Program-made: the position numbers and the translations under genes
Part shown: positions 8,132 to 17,164 of the stretch, piece after piece
Numbering within the stretch: the stretch's first letter is position 1
Layout of the letters: each line of letters opens with the position of its first letter
Notes under the pieces: generated by a model
What the model saw: the letters and a program-made list of their open reading frames with translations, nothing else
Told to the model about the DNA's origin: nothing
Database searches by the model: none
NCBI RefSeq assembly: GCF_022637555.1
Contig: NZ_CP093342.1
Span: 992,001-1,056,000, forward strand
DNA from: Microbacterium sp. H1-D42
Lineage (GTDB): Bacteria; Actinomycetota; Actinomycetes; Actinomycetales; Microbacteriaceae
Length of the DNA stretch: 64,000 nucleotides
Direction of reading: 5' to 3'

Positions 8132-9235
8132 TCAGTCGACCTTGATCGTGTCGATCGCGGCGAGGACCTTGTCGCGAAGTCCTGCCGAGATGGGGGCGCT
8201 GCCGGCGTTGTCGGCTGCGGCCTTCTGGCCCTCTTCGCTGGCCATGTACTCGAAGTACGACTTCACGATCGCGGCCTTGGCCGGGTCCTCGTACTGCTCG
8301 CAGCCGATCAGGTAGCTGACCAGAGCGATCGGGTAGGCGCCTGCGGGGGCAGCGGCCGGGTCGACGGCGAAGACGAGGTCACCGGCTCCGCGGCCCTCTT
8401 CCAGCGGCGAGTTCTCGACGAGAGCGGCAGCCGCTTCGGCCGAGTACGCCACGTACTCGCCGTCGACGCCGACGTGCACCTGGCCGAGGTCGGCGGTCTG
8501 CGAGGCGTCGGCGAAGCCGATCGCGCCGCTGCCTGCCTTGATGGCCTGCACGACACCGGAGGTGCCCTGAGCCGCCTCGCCGCCCTTGATCGGCCACACG
8601 TCGGCCGGCTCGTAGGTCCAGACATCGCCGGCCGTGGCGCTGAGGTACTTCGTGAAGGTCTCCTGCGTGCCGGACGGGTCGGAGCGGTGCACCGGCGAGA
8701 TCGCCAGGTCGGGCAGCTCGACGCCCTCGTTCTGGGCGGCGATCGCCGGGTCGTTCCAGTTGGTGATTGTGCCGGCGAAGATGCCGGCGATGCTGGCCGG
8801 GTCGAGGTTGAGCGACTCGACACCGTCGAGGTTGAACGCGACCGCGACGGGCGAGATGTACAGCGGCACCTCGACGATGGCATCCGATGTGCACATCTGG
8901 AAGCCGCCCTCAGTGAACTCGTCGAGCTTGAACGCGCGGTCCGAGCCGATGAAGTCGCTGGCGCCGGAGAGGAAGTTCTCGCGGCCGGTGCCGGAGCCGG
9001 TGGGCTCGTAGTTGATGGTGACGCCCGCGTTCGCGGTCTGGAAGCCGGCGACCCAGGCCTCCTGGGCCGCGCCCTGCGAAGAGGCGCCGGTGGCGCGCAG
9101 GGTGCCTTCGAGCGTCGAGGGTGCCTCGGACGCCGGACCGTCGGCGGCCGGTGCCTCGTTCGCGGCGCAGCCGGTGAGAGCGAGGGCGGCCACGGCGCCG
9201 ATGGCGCCGATACGAGCGATGCGGGAGATCTTCAC
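8132..9235 (-). CDS. pstS: Phosphate-binding lipoprotein PstS
   Basis: A 367-residue periplasmic-type binding protein anchored as a lipoprotein: signal peptide residues 1-22 and lipobox LTGC with the acylated Cys at 23. Phosphate-binding motifs are visible: ATGASSQG, a GSGTGRENF segment, and HRSDPSGTQETF. It captures phosphate and delivers it to PstCA. It is the first gene of pstSCAB and lies directly behind a PHO box. Confidence 0.96.
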   Translation of the reverse strand: MKISRIARIGAIGAVAALALTGCAANEAPAADGPASEAPSTLEGTLRATGASSQGAAQEAWVAGFQTANAGVTINYEPTGSGTGRENFLSGASDFIGSDRAFKLDEFTEGGFQMCTSDAIVEVPLYISPVAVAFNLDGVESLNLDPASIAGIFAGTITNWNDPAIAAQNEGVELPDLAISPVHRSDPSGTQETFTKYLSATAGDVWTYEPADVWPIKGGEAAQGTSGVVQAIKAGSGAIGFADASQTADLGQVHVGVDGEYVAYSAEAAAALVENSPLEEGRGAGDLVFAVDPAAAPAGAYPIALVSYLIGCEQYEDPAKAAIVKSYFEYMASEEGQKAAADNAGSAPISAGLRDKVLAAIDTIKVD

Positions 9236-9325
9236 TGTGGATCCGTTCGATCGGGGACTGTTGGATGCCCGGTGCTGGGCACACAGTGACGCTACGAGCG
9301 ACGGTTAACGAGACTCTCCCACTCG

Positions 9326-9343
9326 GGTGAACGGAAGGTGAAC
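9326..9343 (-). promoter_or_regulatory. PHO box upstream of pstS
   Basis: Two perfect direct repeats, GTTCACC TTCC GTTCACC on the minus strand (11-bp period), lie 91 bp upstream of the pstS start. This matches the actinobacterial PhoP/RegX3 box. The regX3-like gene at 18382 in this window encodes the likely activator. Confidence 0.85.
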
Positions 9344-9367
9344 GAATGCGGGCGCGCTGGGGTTCCG

Positions 9368-10306
9368 CTACAGCTTGGGTTCGTGGGTCTCGATCGCGAT
9401 GATGCCGGAACCCGGGTTCGTGGCCGAGAGATGCACGACTGAGAACGCCGCGACGTTCAGCGCACTGGCGCTGCTGACGTACGAGCCACGCACGGTGCCG
9501 GTGGCAAGCGCGAGCTCGGAGACGATGCCTGGCAGCACCGGCCCGTGACTGCACAGCACCGCGGGCTTGCGTGCGCGCACGCGGTGTCCGATGACGGAGC
9601 GGATGTCGTCTGCGCCGTCCTCCCAGGCATCCTGACTGATCTTCTCGGTGATCTTGGCGGGGCGGGCGAGCTTCTTCTCCAGCGGCGCGACGGTCTCCCG
9701 GCAGCGCACGGCGTCGCTGGTGACGATCCGACGAACACCGAAGGCGCGCAGCGGCGCGACGATCGCCTTCGCCTGCCGCAGTCCCTTCTCGGTGAGCGGG
9801 CGCGCAGCATCCGCACCCTCCCAGTCCGCGCGCGAGACCGCCTTCGCATGCCGCAGCGCGATCAGGGGGAACGTGTGCAGCACGCCGTCGTCGACCAGCT
9901 TCGCGAAGTTCTCGAGGATCTCGACGTCGACCGGGTAGCTCAGGCGCTGCCGCGCCTTCTTCACGCTCACCCACTCGACCGCCGCGATCTCATTGTTCGG
10001 CACGAACGACGACGCGCGGATGGCGTCATCGGTGGCCTCCGCCGCCCAGTAGTGCACGACCTTCTGGCGCTTCGGGCGCATCCAGTACTTGCTCACGCCG
10101 ACCGGCACGCCGAGAGCGACTCGGATGCCGGTCTCCTCCCGCACCTCCCGCACTGCGGTCTCGGCGAGCATCTCGCCGGGGTCGACCTTGCCCTTGGGCA
10201 GGGTCACGTCGCGGTACTTCGTGCGGTGGATCAGCAGCACGCGCAGCTTGTCGTCGACCAGGCGCCAGACGACGGCCCCGGCCGCGTAGACGGCGGTGTC
10301 AGTCAT
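9368..10306 (-). CDS. NUDIX hydrolase fused to histidine phosphatase (MutT1-like)
   Basis: A 312-residue fusion. The N-terminal half is a NUDIX hydrolase with the complete box G-x5-E-x7-REVREETGI at about residues 42-64. The C-terminal half is a SixA-type histidine phosphatase with LRHAKA (nucleophilic His) near residue 152 and the second His in CSHGPVLP. Mycobacterial MutT1 has this architecture and removes phosphates from 8-oxo-GTP/dGTP and Ap4A-type molecules. The ATG at 10306 overlaps the ppk stop by 4 bp, so it is co-translated with ppk; the same frame remains open upstream inside ppk, but that part is a shadow. Confidence 0.9.
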   Translation of the reverse strand: MTDTAVYAAGAVVWRLVDDKLRVLLIHRTKYRDVTLPKGKVDPGEMLAETAVREVREETGIRVALGVPVGVSKYWMRPKRQKVVHYWAAEATDDAIRASSFVPNNEIAAVEWVSVKKARQRLSYPVDVEILENFAKLVDDGVLHTFPLIALRHAKAVSRADWEGADAARPLTEKGLRQAKAIVAPLRAFGVRRIVTSDAVRCRETVAPLEKKLARPAKITEKISQDAWEDGADDIRSVIGHRVRARKPAVLCSHGPVLPGIVSELALATGTVRGSYVSSASALNVAAFSVVHLSATNPGSGIIAIETHEPKL

Positions 10307-12477
10307 CGGCGGGTGCGCTTGCGGCGACGGCGACTCTGGACGTTCACCATCGTGCGATCCTGCAGGTCGACAAGCGGTGCACCGTCGGCACCCTCGGAGC
10401 GGGTCCAGACGCCACCCGCTCCGAGATGCCACGAATTCGTGCGCGGATCCATGGCGAGGTCGAACAGATCGTGCAGCTCCTGTCGGTGGGCTGGATCCTC
10501 CAGCCTCACCAGCGCCTCGACTCGGCGGTCGAGGTTGCGGTGCATCATGTCGGCGCTGCCGATGTACACGATCGGGTCGCCGTCGCCTTCGAACATGAAT
10601 AGGCGCGAATGCTCGAGATAGCGGCCGAGGATGCTGCGCACAGTGATGTTGTCGGTGACGCCGGGCAGATCGACGCGCAGGCTGCAGATGCCGCGCACCC
10701 ACACCTCCACCTTCACACCCGCGATGCTCGCACGGTACAGCGCATCGATGATCTGCTCGTCGACCATCGAGTTGACCTTGATGCGGATGCGGGCGGGCCT
10801 ACCTGCCTCAGCGTTCTTGCGCTCCTTGTCGATGTGCCGCAGCAGTCCTTTGCGCAGGTGCAATGGGGCGACCAGCAGCCGCTTGAACTTCTTCTCGATC
10901 GCGTATCCGGACAGCTCGTTGAACAGCCTGGTGAGGTCGCGGCCGACGAGCGGGTCGGCGGTGAACAGCCCGAAATCCTCGTACATCCGGCTGGTCTTCG
11001 GGTTGTAGTTGCCGGTGCCTACGTGCGAGTAGTGCCGAAGCACGCCGTCCTCCTCGCGAATCACCAGGGCGAGCTTGCAGTGCGTCTTCAGCCCCACCAG
11101 GCCGTACACGACGTGCACACCCGCCTTCTCGAGCTTGCGCGCCCAGACGATGTTGTTCGCCTCGTCGAAGCGGGCCTTCACTTCGACGAGCGCGAGCACC
11201 GACTTGCCGGCCTCAGCGGCATCGATGAGGGCCTGCACGATGGGACTGTCGCCCGACGTGCGGTACAGCGTCTGCTTGATTGCCAGCACCTGCGGGTCAC
11301 GGGCCGCCTGTTCCAAGAAGGCCTGCACACTTGTCGCGAAGGACTCATACGGGTGGTGCACCAGGACGTCCGCCTTGCCGATCGCCCGGAAGACGTCGGG
11401 GCGCTCGTTGCTGTCGCCCGGCTGGAAGGCCACCGCGGTGGTCGGCAAGTGGGGCGGGTAGCGCAGATCGGGGCGGTCGACGCGCGACAGGTCGAACAGG
11501 CCGCGCAGGTCGAGCGGGCCGGGCAGCCGATAGACCTCCTGGTCGGTGATGTCGAGCTCCTTGATGAGCAGCTCGAGGGTCACATCGTCCATGTCGTCGG
11601 TGATCTCGAGACGAATGGGCGGGCCGAACCGGCGCCGCAGCAACTCGGCCTCCAGTGCCTGGATGAGATTCTCGCTCTCGTCCTCCTCGATCTCCACATC
11701 TTCATTGCGGGTGAGGCGGAACGCATGGTGATCGAGCACTTCCATGCCGGGGAACAGATCGACCAGGTGGTTGGCGATGAGCTCTTCGAGGCGGATGAAC
11801 CGGATGATCTCGCCCACCCGGGGCACCTCGACGAAGCGGGGCAGCATCGGCGGCACCTTCAGCCGAGCGAAGTCCTGTCGTCCGGTGCGGGCATTGCGGA
11901 TGCGGATCGCGAGATTCAGCGACAGCCCCGAGATGTACGGGAACGGGTGTGCCGGATCGACGGCCAATGGCATCAGCACGGGGAACACCTGCGCCTGGAA
12001 GTACTCGCTGAGGGCACTGCGCTCGGCATCCGTGAGAGCGTCCCACTCGGTGATCTCGATGCCGGCGTCAGCCAGCGCTGGCCTGATCTGCTCGCTCCAT
12101 GCCGCTGCGTGGCGCAGCTGCAGCGCGTGTGCTTCGGCGGAGATGTCGCTGAGCACATCGCTGGGCGTGCGGCCGACGTTGGTGGGCACGGCGAGGCCGG
12201 TGAGGATGCGGCGCTTGAGGCCGGCGACGCGCACCATGAAGAACTCGTCGAGATTGCTGGCGAAGATCGCGAGGAAATTCGCCCGCTCGAGCTCGGGCAG
12301 CGTGGGGTCCTCGGCCAGCTCGAGCACGCGCTGATTGAACGCCAGCCAGCTCAGCTCACGGTCGTGGTAACGATGATCGGGAAGGATCGCGTCCGGCGTC
12401 TCGAGGGCGTCGAAATCGTCGTCTTCGGCGTCTCCGAGTCCGGTGTCGACAAGTGCAGGTTCGATCATGGGGTACAT
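10303..12477 (-). CDS. ppk: Polyphosphate kinase 1
   Basis: A 724-residue RNA-degradosome-independent PPK1 that polymerises ATP gamma-phosphate into polyphosphate. The N-terminal domain begins with the conserved [14 protein letters not shown] near residue 38. The catalytic histidines of the two HKD-like motifs are about H466 ([11 protein letters not shown]) and H485 ([10 protein letters not shown]). An ATG three codons downstream is an alternative start. It sits between a GlnR-like regulator and the NUDIX/phosphatase gene and close to pstSCAB, a phosphate-storage neighbourhood. Confidence 0.95.
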   Translation of the reverse strand: MYPMIEPALVDTGLGDAEDDDFDALETPDAILPDHRYHDRELSWLAFNQRVLELAEDPTLPELERANFLAIFASNLDEFFMVRVAGLKRRILTGLAVPTNVGRTPSDVLSDISAEAHALQLRHAAAWSEQIRPALADAGIEITEWDALTDAERSALSEYFQAQVFPVLMPLAVDPAHPFPYISGLSLNLAIRIRNARTGRQDFARLKVPPMLPRFVEVPRVGEIIRFIRLEELIANHLVDLFPGMEVLDHHAFRLTRNEDVEIEEDESENLIQALEAELLRRRFGPPIRLEITDDMDDVTLELLIKELDITDQEVYRLPGPLDLRGLFDLSRVDRPDLRYPPHLPTTAVAFQPGDSNERPDVFRAIGKADVLVHHPYESFATSVQAFLEQAARDPQVLAIKQTLYRTSGDSPIVQALIDAAEAGKSVLALVEVKARFDEANNIVWARKLEKAGVHVVYGLVGLKTHCKLALVIREEDGVLRHYSHVGTGNYNPKTSRMYEDFGLFTADPLVGRDLTRLFNELSGYAIEKKFKRLLVAPLHLRKGLLRHIDKERKNAEAGRPARIRIKVNSMVDEQIIDALYRASIAGVKVEVWVRGICSLRVDLPGVTDNITVRSILGRYLEHSRLFMFEGDGDPIVYIGSADMMHRNLDRRVEALVRLEDPAHRQELHDLFDLAMDPRTNSWHLGAGGVWTRSEGADGAPLVDLQDRTMVNVQSRRRRKRTRR

Positions 12478-12507
12478 CCTTGCATCCGTCGGTGACGATT
12501 GGGTGTC

Positions 12508-13182
12508 TCAGCCCGTTCTCGGAACCTCATCGTGCAGGTTGAACCGGTAGCCGACGTTGCGCACCGTTCCGATGATCTGCTCGGCCTCGCCGAGCTTCGC
12601 CCGCAGCCGCCGAACGTGCACGTCGACGGTGCGGGTGCCGCCGAAGTAGTCATACCCCCACACGTCGCTGAGCAGCTGCTCCCTGGTGAACACGCGGGAC
12701 GGGTGGGTGGCGAGGAAGTGCAGCAGCTGGAACTCCTTGTAGGTGAGATCCAGCGGACGGCCGTGCAGCTTGGCGGAGTAGGACTGCTCGTCGATGCTGA
12801 TGCCGGACGCCTGCACGTGCGTCGGCTCGTCGTTCTCGGGTCGCGACAGCGCCAGGCGGATGCGAGCGTCGATCTCCGCCGGCCCAGCGCCGACGAGGAT
12901 GAGGTCGGTGAATCCCCACTCCGCCGACACCGCGCTCATCCCGCCCTCCGATACCACCAGAAGAACAGGGGTCGCGGCTCCGGTCGTGTGCAGCAGTCGA
13001 CAGGCCGCGCGCGCGGCGACGAGGTCGGTGCGCCCATCGACGAGGATCGCGTCGCACTCGGGCAGTGACAGCAGATGCGTCGTGTCCATGGGATGAGGGC
13101 GGATGCTGTGTGCGAGCAGTTCGAGCGCCGGAAGCACCGGCTCCGCATCGGGAGCCGGGGTGAGTGCCAGCAGCAGGACCAC
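12508..13182 (-). CDS. glnR: GlnR-like orphan OmpR-family response regulator
   Basis: A 224-residue winged-helix regulator without a kinase gene beside it. The receiver domain (1-115) has only part of the acidic phosphorylation pocket, with Asp at about residue 49 (ILVDGRTDL), as in GlnR. The DNA-binding domain (about 125-215) has the very conserved PLDLTYKEFQLLHFL and WGYDYFGGTRTVDVHVRRLR. GlnR controls nitrogen assimilation and other nutrient genes in actinobacteria. The GTG start is supported by a -10 TAGCAT (13189-13194) six bases upstream, indicating a leaderless mRNA. It is 31 bp upstream of ppk. A MtrA-like or other OmpR assignment is less likely. Confidence 0.8.
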   Translation of the reverse strand: MVLLLALTPAPDAEPVLPALELLAHSIRPHPMDTTHLLSLPECDAILVDGRTDLVAARAACRLLHTTGAATPVLLVVSEGGMSAVSAEWGFTDLILVGAGPAEIDARIRLALSRPENDEPTHVQASGISIDEQSYSAKLHGRPLDLTYKEFQLLHFLATHPSRVFTREQLLSDVWGYDYFGGTRTVDVHVRRLRAKLGEAEQIIGTVRNVGYRFNLHDEVPRTG

Positions 13183-13242
13183 GGAATCATGCTAACGGCG
13201 GATGCCTGCTGTCTTACGCCAAGAGACAAGTACCATGGCGTC

Positions 13243-13536
13243 ATGGACGATGTTGCTCTCGCTCCGCGCAACGCCACTCACGGAGTCATCGCCGTGTGGG
13301 CGGTGTCGTTGGTGGCCGCGCTCGTGCTCGGCTTCACGCTGCCGGCCGAAGTGCGCACCGGCTGGATCCTGATCGCGTTCGGCGGCATCGTGCTGCTGTC
13401 GTTCGCCGTGCAGCTCTCGTATGCCCGACCGCAGGGCTTCATCGCCAGGGTGTCGGCGAGCGTCGGCGGTGCGCTGCTGCTGATGGGCCTCGTCTCAGCC
13501 GCGTTCGGCATCTCGGCACTCGCGGCTGCGCTCTGA
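13243..13536 (+). CDS. Small membrane protein, unknown function
   Basis: A 97-residue protein with three predicted membrane helices (about 13-33, 38-60 and 72-95). No catalytic motif is visible. The ATG at 13243 is chosen because a -10 hexamer TACCAT (13231-13236) lies six bases upstream; a longer in-frame extension would overlap the glnR promoter. It is divergent from glnR. Function not recognised. Confidence 0.72.
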   Translation: MDDVALAPRNATHGVIAVWAVSLVAALVLGFTLPAEVRTGWILIAFGGIVLLSFAVQLSYARPQGFIARVSASVGGALLLMGLVSAAFGISALAAAL

Positions 13537-13575
13537 TCGCGCCACGCCGGTGCACGCGTGACTAGACTGTGGAGC

Positions 13576-13689
13576 ATGGACCTCGTCGCGCTCGAATTCT
13601 TCTTCCTCGGCCTGCTGGGCCTTGCGAGCCTCGCGATCGCCTTCGTTGCCGGCGTCGTGCTCGTGAACCTGTTCCGCGGCCAGCGCTGA
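13576..13689 (+). CDS. 37-residue single-span membrane protein
   Basis: A short frame beginning MDLVALEFFFLGLLGLAS and ending NLFRGQR; residues 5-32 form one hydrophobic helix with a basic C-terminal tail, so the C-terminus should be cytoplasmic. A -10 TAGACT (13563-13568) lies seven bases before the ATG, and the gene fits neatly between its neighbours, 39 bp after one and 13 bp before the next. I do not know its function; an accessory peptide of a membrane complex is a guess. Confidence 0.6.
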   Translation: MDLVALEFFFLGLLGLASLAIAFVAGVVLVNLFRGQR

Positions 13690-13702
13690 TCCGACTGCTG
13701 TC

Positions 13703-14308
13703 GTGATCGAGCTGCCGACGGATCTGCCCGCCGATCTGGCGCCGCTTGCGTGGCTGCTGGGCGTGTGGGAGGGCACCGGTGTCATCGAGTACACCGCGGG
13801 CGAACAGCGCTTTCAGGGGGAGTTCACGCATCGCGTGAGCTTCAGCCATGACGGCGGGCCGTTCCTCAACTACGCGGCGGCGGCATCCTTCCGAGGTGTC
13901 GAGGGCGATGAGGAGCCGATCGCACTGCTCGCCGAGACGGGCTTCTGGCGGCTGGCACGCCCACACACAGCATCCGACCCCGGCCCGGCGCTGCTGCCGC
14001 CGGAGGGGGCTGCCGCTGCGCGCACGGTGGATGACGTCGAGGCGCTGCGCGCCGACAACGGCTTCCCGATCGAGGTCTCGGTCGCGCACTCCGACGGCAC
14101 ACTCGAGCTCTACCTCGGCCGCATCGACGGCCCGCGCATCGACTTCGCGACGGACTCCGTGGTGCGTCCGGCCGGCGCGAAGCAGCAGTACACGGCGGCC
14201 AGTCGCATGTACGGGCTCGTCGATGGGCATCTGCTGTGGGCGTGGGACATCGCGGCGCTTGGCGAGAACCTGAAGTCACACGCATCCGCCCGCCTGGCGA
14301 AGGTCTGA
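13703..14308 (+). CDS. Nitrobindin-like (FABP-like, DUF1794) heme-binding protein
   Basis: A 201-residue beta-barrel protein. The diagnostic N-terminal motif LAWLLGVWEGTGVIEY (family pattern GxWxGxG) is at about residues 13-29, followed by EFTHRVSFSHDGGPFLNY. Members bind heme in a 10-stranded barrel and are proposed to handle NO or peroxynitrite. The start is GTG. Two bases after its stop lies the YgfZ-like gene, so the two are likely co-transcribed, a pairing also known in other actinobacteria. Confidence 0.85.
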   Translation: MIELPTDLPADLAPLAWLLGVWEGTGVIEYTAGEQRFQGEFTHRVSFSHDGGPFLNYAAAASFRGVEGDEEPIALLAETGFWRLARPHTASDPGPALLPPEGAAAARTVDDVEALRADNGFPIEVSVAHSDGTLELYLGRIDGPRIDFATDSVVRPAGAKQQYTAASRMYGLVDGHLLWAWDIAALGENLKSHASARLAKV

Positions 14309-14309
14309 C

Positions 14310-15404
14310 ATGGCCGCGTTCGACGCCTTGCCGGGGGCCGTGCGCGACGGCGACGTCATCGCGCACTTCGGCAATCCGCTCATCGAGCAGCGGCAGCTGG
14401 CATCCGGCGATGCCCTCGCACCGTTGACCGACCGCGTGCTGATCGAGGTGACGGGTGAGGATCGGCTCACCTGGCTGGACTCGTTCATCTCGCAATCCGT
14501 GGCGCGGCTGCGCGCGGGCGACAGCACCGAGCTGCTGGTGCTCGACCCGCAGGGGCGCGTCGAGCACGCCGCTGCCGTCTTCGAGGACGGCACGACGGCC
14601 TGGCTGATCGCCGACGACGCAGACGCTGAGAAGCTCGCAGCCTGGCTGCAGCGGATGGTGTTCCGCTCGCGGGTCACCGTCACCGTGCGATCGGATGCTG
14701 CCCTCGTCGGCTTCTTCGCAGGCGGCGCTGCTGAGGGTCGCCTCTCTGCAGCCGCACTGAACGGCGTCCCGCTGATCTGGCGCGACCCCTGGCACGAGGT
14801 GCAGCCGGGCGGGCACCAGTACGCCTCGGTCGAGGGGCATCCGGCCGCCGATTACGCCTGGAGCGTCGCCGTCGTCGACGATGCCACGACCCTGACAGGA
14901 CCGTTCGCCGGTTCCCTCGCCGCTGAAGCGCTGCGCATCGCCGCGTGGCGGCCGCGCTGGTCGACCGAGGTCGATGAGCGCACGATCCCGCACGAGTCCG
15001 ACTGGATCCGCAGCGCCGTGCACCTGAACAAGGGCTGCTATCGCGGGCAGGAGACGGTCGCGAAGGTGCACAACCTCGGGCATCCGCCCCGCCGGCTCGC
15101 AGCCCTCCTGCTCGACGGCAGCGACGTCGTGATGCCGGCGCCAGGCGATGCCGTGTTCGCGGACGAGGTCGAGGTCGGACACCTCACCTCGGTGGCGATG
15201 CACTACGAGGACGGGCCCATCGCGCTGGCGATCCTGTCGCGGCGCGCCCCCGTCGGCGAGCTGATCGTGCGCTCGCGCGAGACCGACATCGCCGCCGCGC
15301 AACAGGTCATCGTGCCGGCCGACGCCGGATCCACCGCCGATGTGCCGCGCCTGACGCGTCTGTCGCGCCGCCCGCTGGGCGACGACCCCCGCAACGCCGG
15401 CTGA
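14310..15404 (+). CDS. ygfZ: Folate-binding protein YgfZ (Fe-S cluster assembly/repair)
   Basis: A 364-residue protein of the GcvT-like family. The YgfZ signature K-G-C-Y-x-G-Q-E is present as LNKGCYRGQETVAKVHN near residue 240, including the conserved Cys. These tetrahydrofolate-binding proteins support Fe-S enzymes such as MiaB, not glycine cleavage itself. It starts one base after the nitrobindin gene stop. The C-terminal barrel continues to PLGDDPRNAG. Confidence 0.87.
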   Translation: MAAFDALPGAVRDGDVIAHFGNPLIEQRQLASGDALAPLTDRVLIEVTGEDRLTWLDSFISQSVARLRAGDSTELLVLDPQGRVEHAAAVFEDGTTAWLIADDADAEKLAAWLQRMVFRSRVTVTVRSDAALVGFFAGGAAEGRLSAAALNGVPLIWRDPWHEVQPGGHQYASVEGHPAADYAWSVAVVDDATTLTGPFAGSLAAEALRIAAWRPRWSTEVDERTIPHESDWIRSAVHLNKGCYRGQETVAKVHNLGHPPRRLAALLLDGSDVVMPAPGDAVFADEVEVGHLTSVAMHYEDGPIALAILSRRAPVGELIVRSRETDIAAAQQVIVPADAGSTADVPRLTRLSRRPLGDDPRNAG

Positions 15405-15435
15405 GCCGATGGCGTCCGGCCGTTAGGCTGGAGGC

Positions 15436-16179
15436 ATGACGCGCACCCTGATTCTGCTCCGGCACGGCCAGAGCGAATGGAACCAGCTGAACCTCTTCAC
15501 GGGATGGGTGGATGTCCGCCTGACCGAGCAGGGCAAGGAAGAGGCCCGTCGCGGCGGCGAGCTGCTGGCCGAGGCAGGTCTGCTGCCCGATGTGCTGCAC
15601 ACCTCGCTGCTGAGCCGTGCGATCCAGACGGCGAACATCGCCCTGGACGCCGCCGACCGGCTGTGGATCCCCGTCACCCGCTCGTGGCGCCTCAATGAGC
15701 GTCACTACGGCGCGCTGCAGGGCAAGGACAAGGCGCAGACCCTCGAGGAGTTCGGCCCCGAGCAGTTCCAGCTGTGGCGCCGCTCGTTCGACGTGCCGCC
15801 GCCCCTGCTCGACGACGCCAGCGAATTCAGCCAGGTGAACGACCCCCGCTACGCCGGCATCGACGGCGACGTTCCCCGCACCGAATCGCTCAAGCTCGTC
15901 ATCGACCGGCTGCTGCCGTACTGGAACGACGCGATCGTCCCCGATCTCGACGCCGGAAAGACGGTGCTGGTCACGGCGCACGGAAACTCGCTGCGTGGCC
16001 TGGTCAAGCACCTCGACGGCATCAGCGATGACGACATCGCCGAGCTGAACATCCCCACTGGCATCCCGCTGGTGTACGAGCTCGACGAGAACAACATGCC
16101 GACCGCACGCGGCCGCTACCTCGACCCCGAGGCCGCTGCCGCCGGCGCTGCCGCCGTCGCCGCGCAGGGCAAGAAGTAA
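15436..16179 (+). CDS. gpmA: 2,3-bisphosphoglycerate-dependent phosphoglycerate mutase
   Basis: A 247-residue glycolytic enzyme interconverting 3- and 2-phosphoglycerate. The phospho-His is in [12 protein letters not shown] at residues 5-16; the second catalytic His is in [14 protein letters not shown] near residue 183; the RHYG-type contact [12 protein letters not shown] is also present. A -10 TAGGCT (15424-15429) six bases before the ATG marks a leaderless transcript. A strong terminator follows. Confidence 0.96.
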   Translation: MTRTLILLRHGQSEWNQLNLFTGWVDVRLTEQGKEEARRGGELLAEAGLLPDVLHTSLLSRAIQTANIALDAADRLWIPVTRSWRLNERHYGALQGKDKAQTLEEFGPEQFQLWRRSFDVPPPLLDDASEFSQVNDPRYAGIDGDVPRTESLKLVIDRLLPYWNDAIVPDLDAGKTVLVTAHGNSLRGLVKHLDGISDDDIAELNIPTGIPLVYELDENNMPTARGRYLDPEAAAAGAAAVAAQGKK

Positions 16180-16185
16180 GTTCGA

Positions 16186-16225
16186 CGAAGAGGGGCGGAT
16201 GCTGTGCGGCATCCGCCCCTCTTCG
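16186..16225. terminator. Bidirectional terminator between gpmA and phoU
   Basis: A perfect 17-bp stem (16186-16202 with 16209-16225) and a 6-nt loop lie between the convergent gpmA and phoU genes, 7 bp after gpmA and 18 bp after phoU. Confidence 0.88.
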
Positions 16226-16242
16226 CATCGGCTGCCGGCGGC

Positions 16243-16965
16243 TCAGGACTCCGGAGTCGGCGGGACGGAGTCGGTCGGGAGAGTGCCCTGTGCCTCGGCC
16301 GCGATCGCGATGTCCTCCTCCTCGACCGCCCAGTCTCCGGTGGCGAGGTAGACGACCTTCTTCGCGACGGCCACCGCGTGGTCGGCGAAGCGCTCGTGGT
16401 AGCGGCTGGCCAGCGTGGCGTCAACGGTCGCGGTGGCCTCGCCCTTCCAGTTGTCGCTGAGCACCTTCTCGAAGACGCTGGCGTGCAGCTCGTCCACGTC
16501 GTCGTCAGCGTTTCGGATGGCGTCCGCGAAGCGCAGGTCCTGGGTGCGGAGCAGATCCGCGAGGGTGCGTGAGATCTCGACGTCGAGCTCGCCCATTCGG
16601 CGGAACGTGCCCTTCAGGCCCTTCGGCACGGCCCGCTCCGGGAAGCGCAGGCGCGCCAGCTGTGCGATGTGCTCGGCCATGTCGCCCATCCGCTCCAGCG
16701 ATGCGCTCACCCGCAGAGCCGTGATCACGATGCGCAGGTCGCGCGCCACCGGCTGCTGACGGGCCAGGATCTCGATCGCCTGCTCGTCGAGCGCGACGGC
16801 GAGCTCATCGATCTGCGCATCGTTCGCGATGACTTCCTCGGCCAGCGCCACATCGCTCTCGGCGAAGGCGGTCGTGGCCTTCTCGATGGCGATCGTGACG
16901 AGGTCGGCGATGTCGGTGAGCTTCGCCTGCAGATCCTCGAGGGACTGGTGGAACACTTGGCGCAT
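16243..16965 (-). CDS. phoU: Phosphate signalling protein PhoU
   Basis: A 240-residue all-helical protein made of two PhoU three-helix repeats with acidic metal-binding patterns (ERMGDMAEHIAQLA near residue 90; EDRFADHAV-type YHERFADHAVAVA near 200). It links the state of PstSCAB to the SenX3-RegX3 kinase. The ATG at 16965 is preferred over an upstream TTG because actinobacterial PhoU begins MRxVFHQSLED. It is divergent from senX3 with a PHO-box-like array in between. Confidence 0.92.
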   Translation of the reverse strand: MRQVFHQSLEDLQAKLTDIADLVTIAIEKATTAFAESDVALAEEVIANDAQIDELAVALDEQAIEILARQQPVARDLRIVITALRVSASLERMGDMAEHIAQLARLRFPERAVPKGLKGTFRRMGELDVEISRTLADLLRTQDLRFADAIRNADDDVDELHASVFEKVLSDNWKGEATATVDATLASRYHERFADHAVAVAKKVVYLATGDWAVEEEDIAIAAEAQGTLPTDSVPPTPES

Positions 16966-17064
16966 GTCGCGCAACCTTTCGTCGGGTTCTCGGCACAGAT
17001 CGTGGCCGGCACGGATGCCGATCGGGCACGCTCGCGCGAGGACGACACGATTGTCTTCGTCGAA

Positions 17065-17093
17065 GGTTAACGAATGGTGCCTGGAACGTGAAT
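17065..17093. promoter_or_regulatory. PHO-box-like triple repeat between phoU and senX3
   Basis: Three degenerate heptamers GGTTAAC, GGTGCCT and CGTGAAT are spaced by 4 bp each (11-bp period) on the plus strand, the same architecture as the pstS PHO box. This points to RegX3/PhoP control of phoU and of senX3-regX3 itself. Confidence 0.6.
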
Positions 17094-17164
17094 ACTAGCC
17101 CTCCGGGGCCGTTACGGGGTGCTGAACGACAGGAGTCGGCTCGGCCTGGCCGTACGCTTGAGCC

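Noticed and set aside
10609..12495. 628-codon plus-strand frame opposite ppk
   Set aside because: Antisense mirror of a clear ppk gene; its composition (Val, Asp, Leu, His, Gln rich) is that of a shadow frame.
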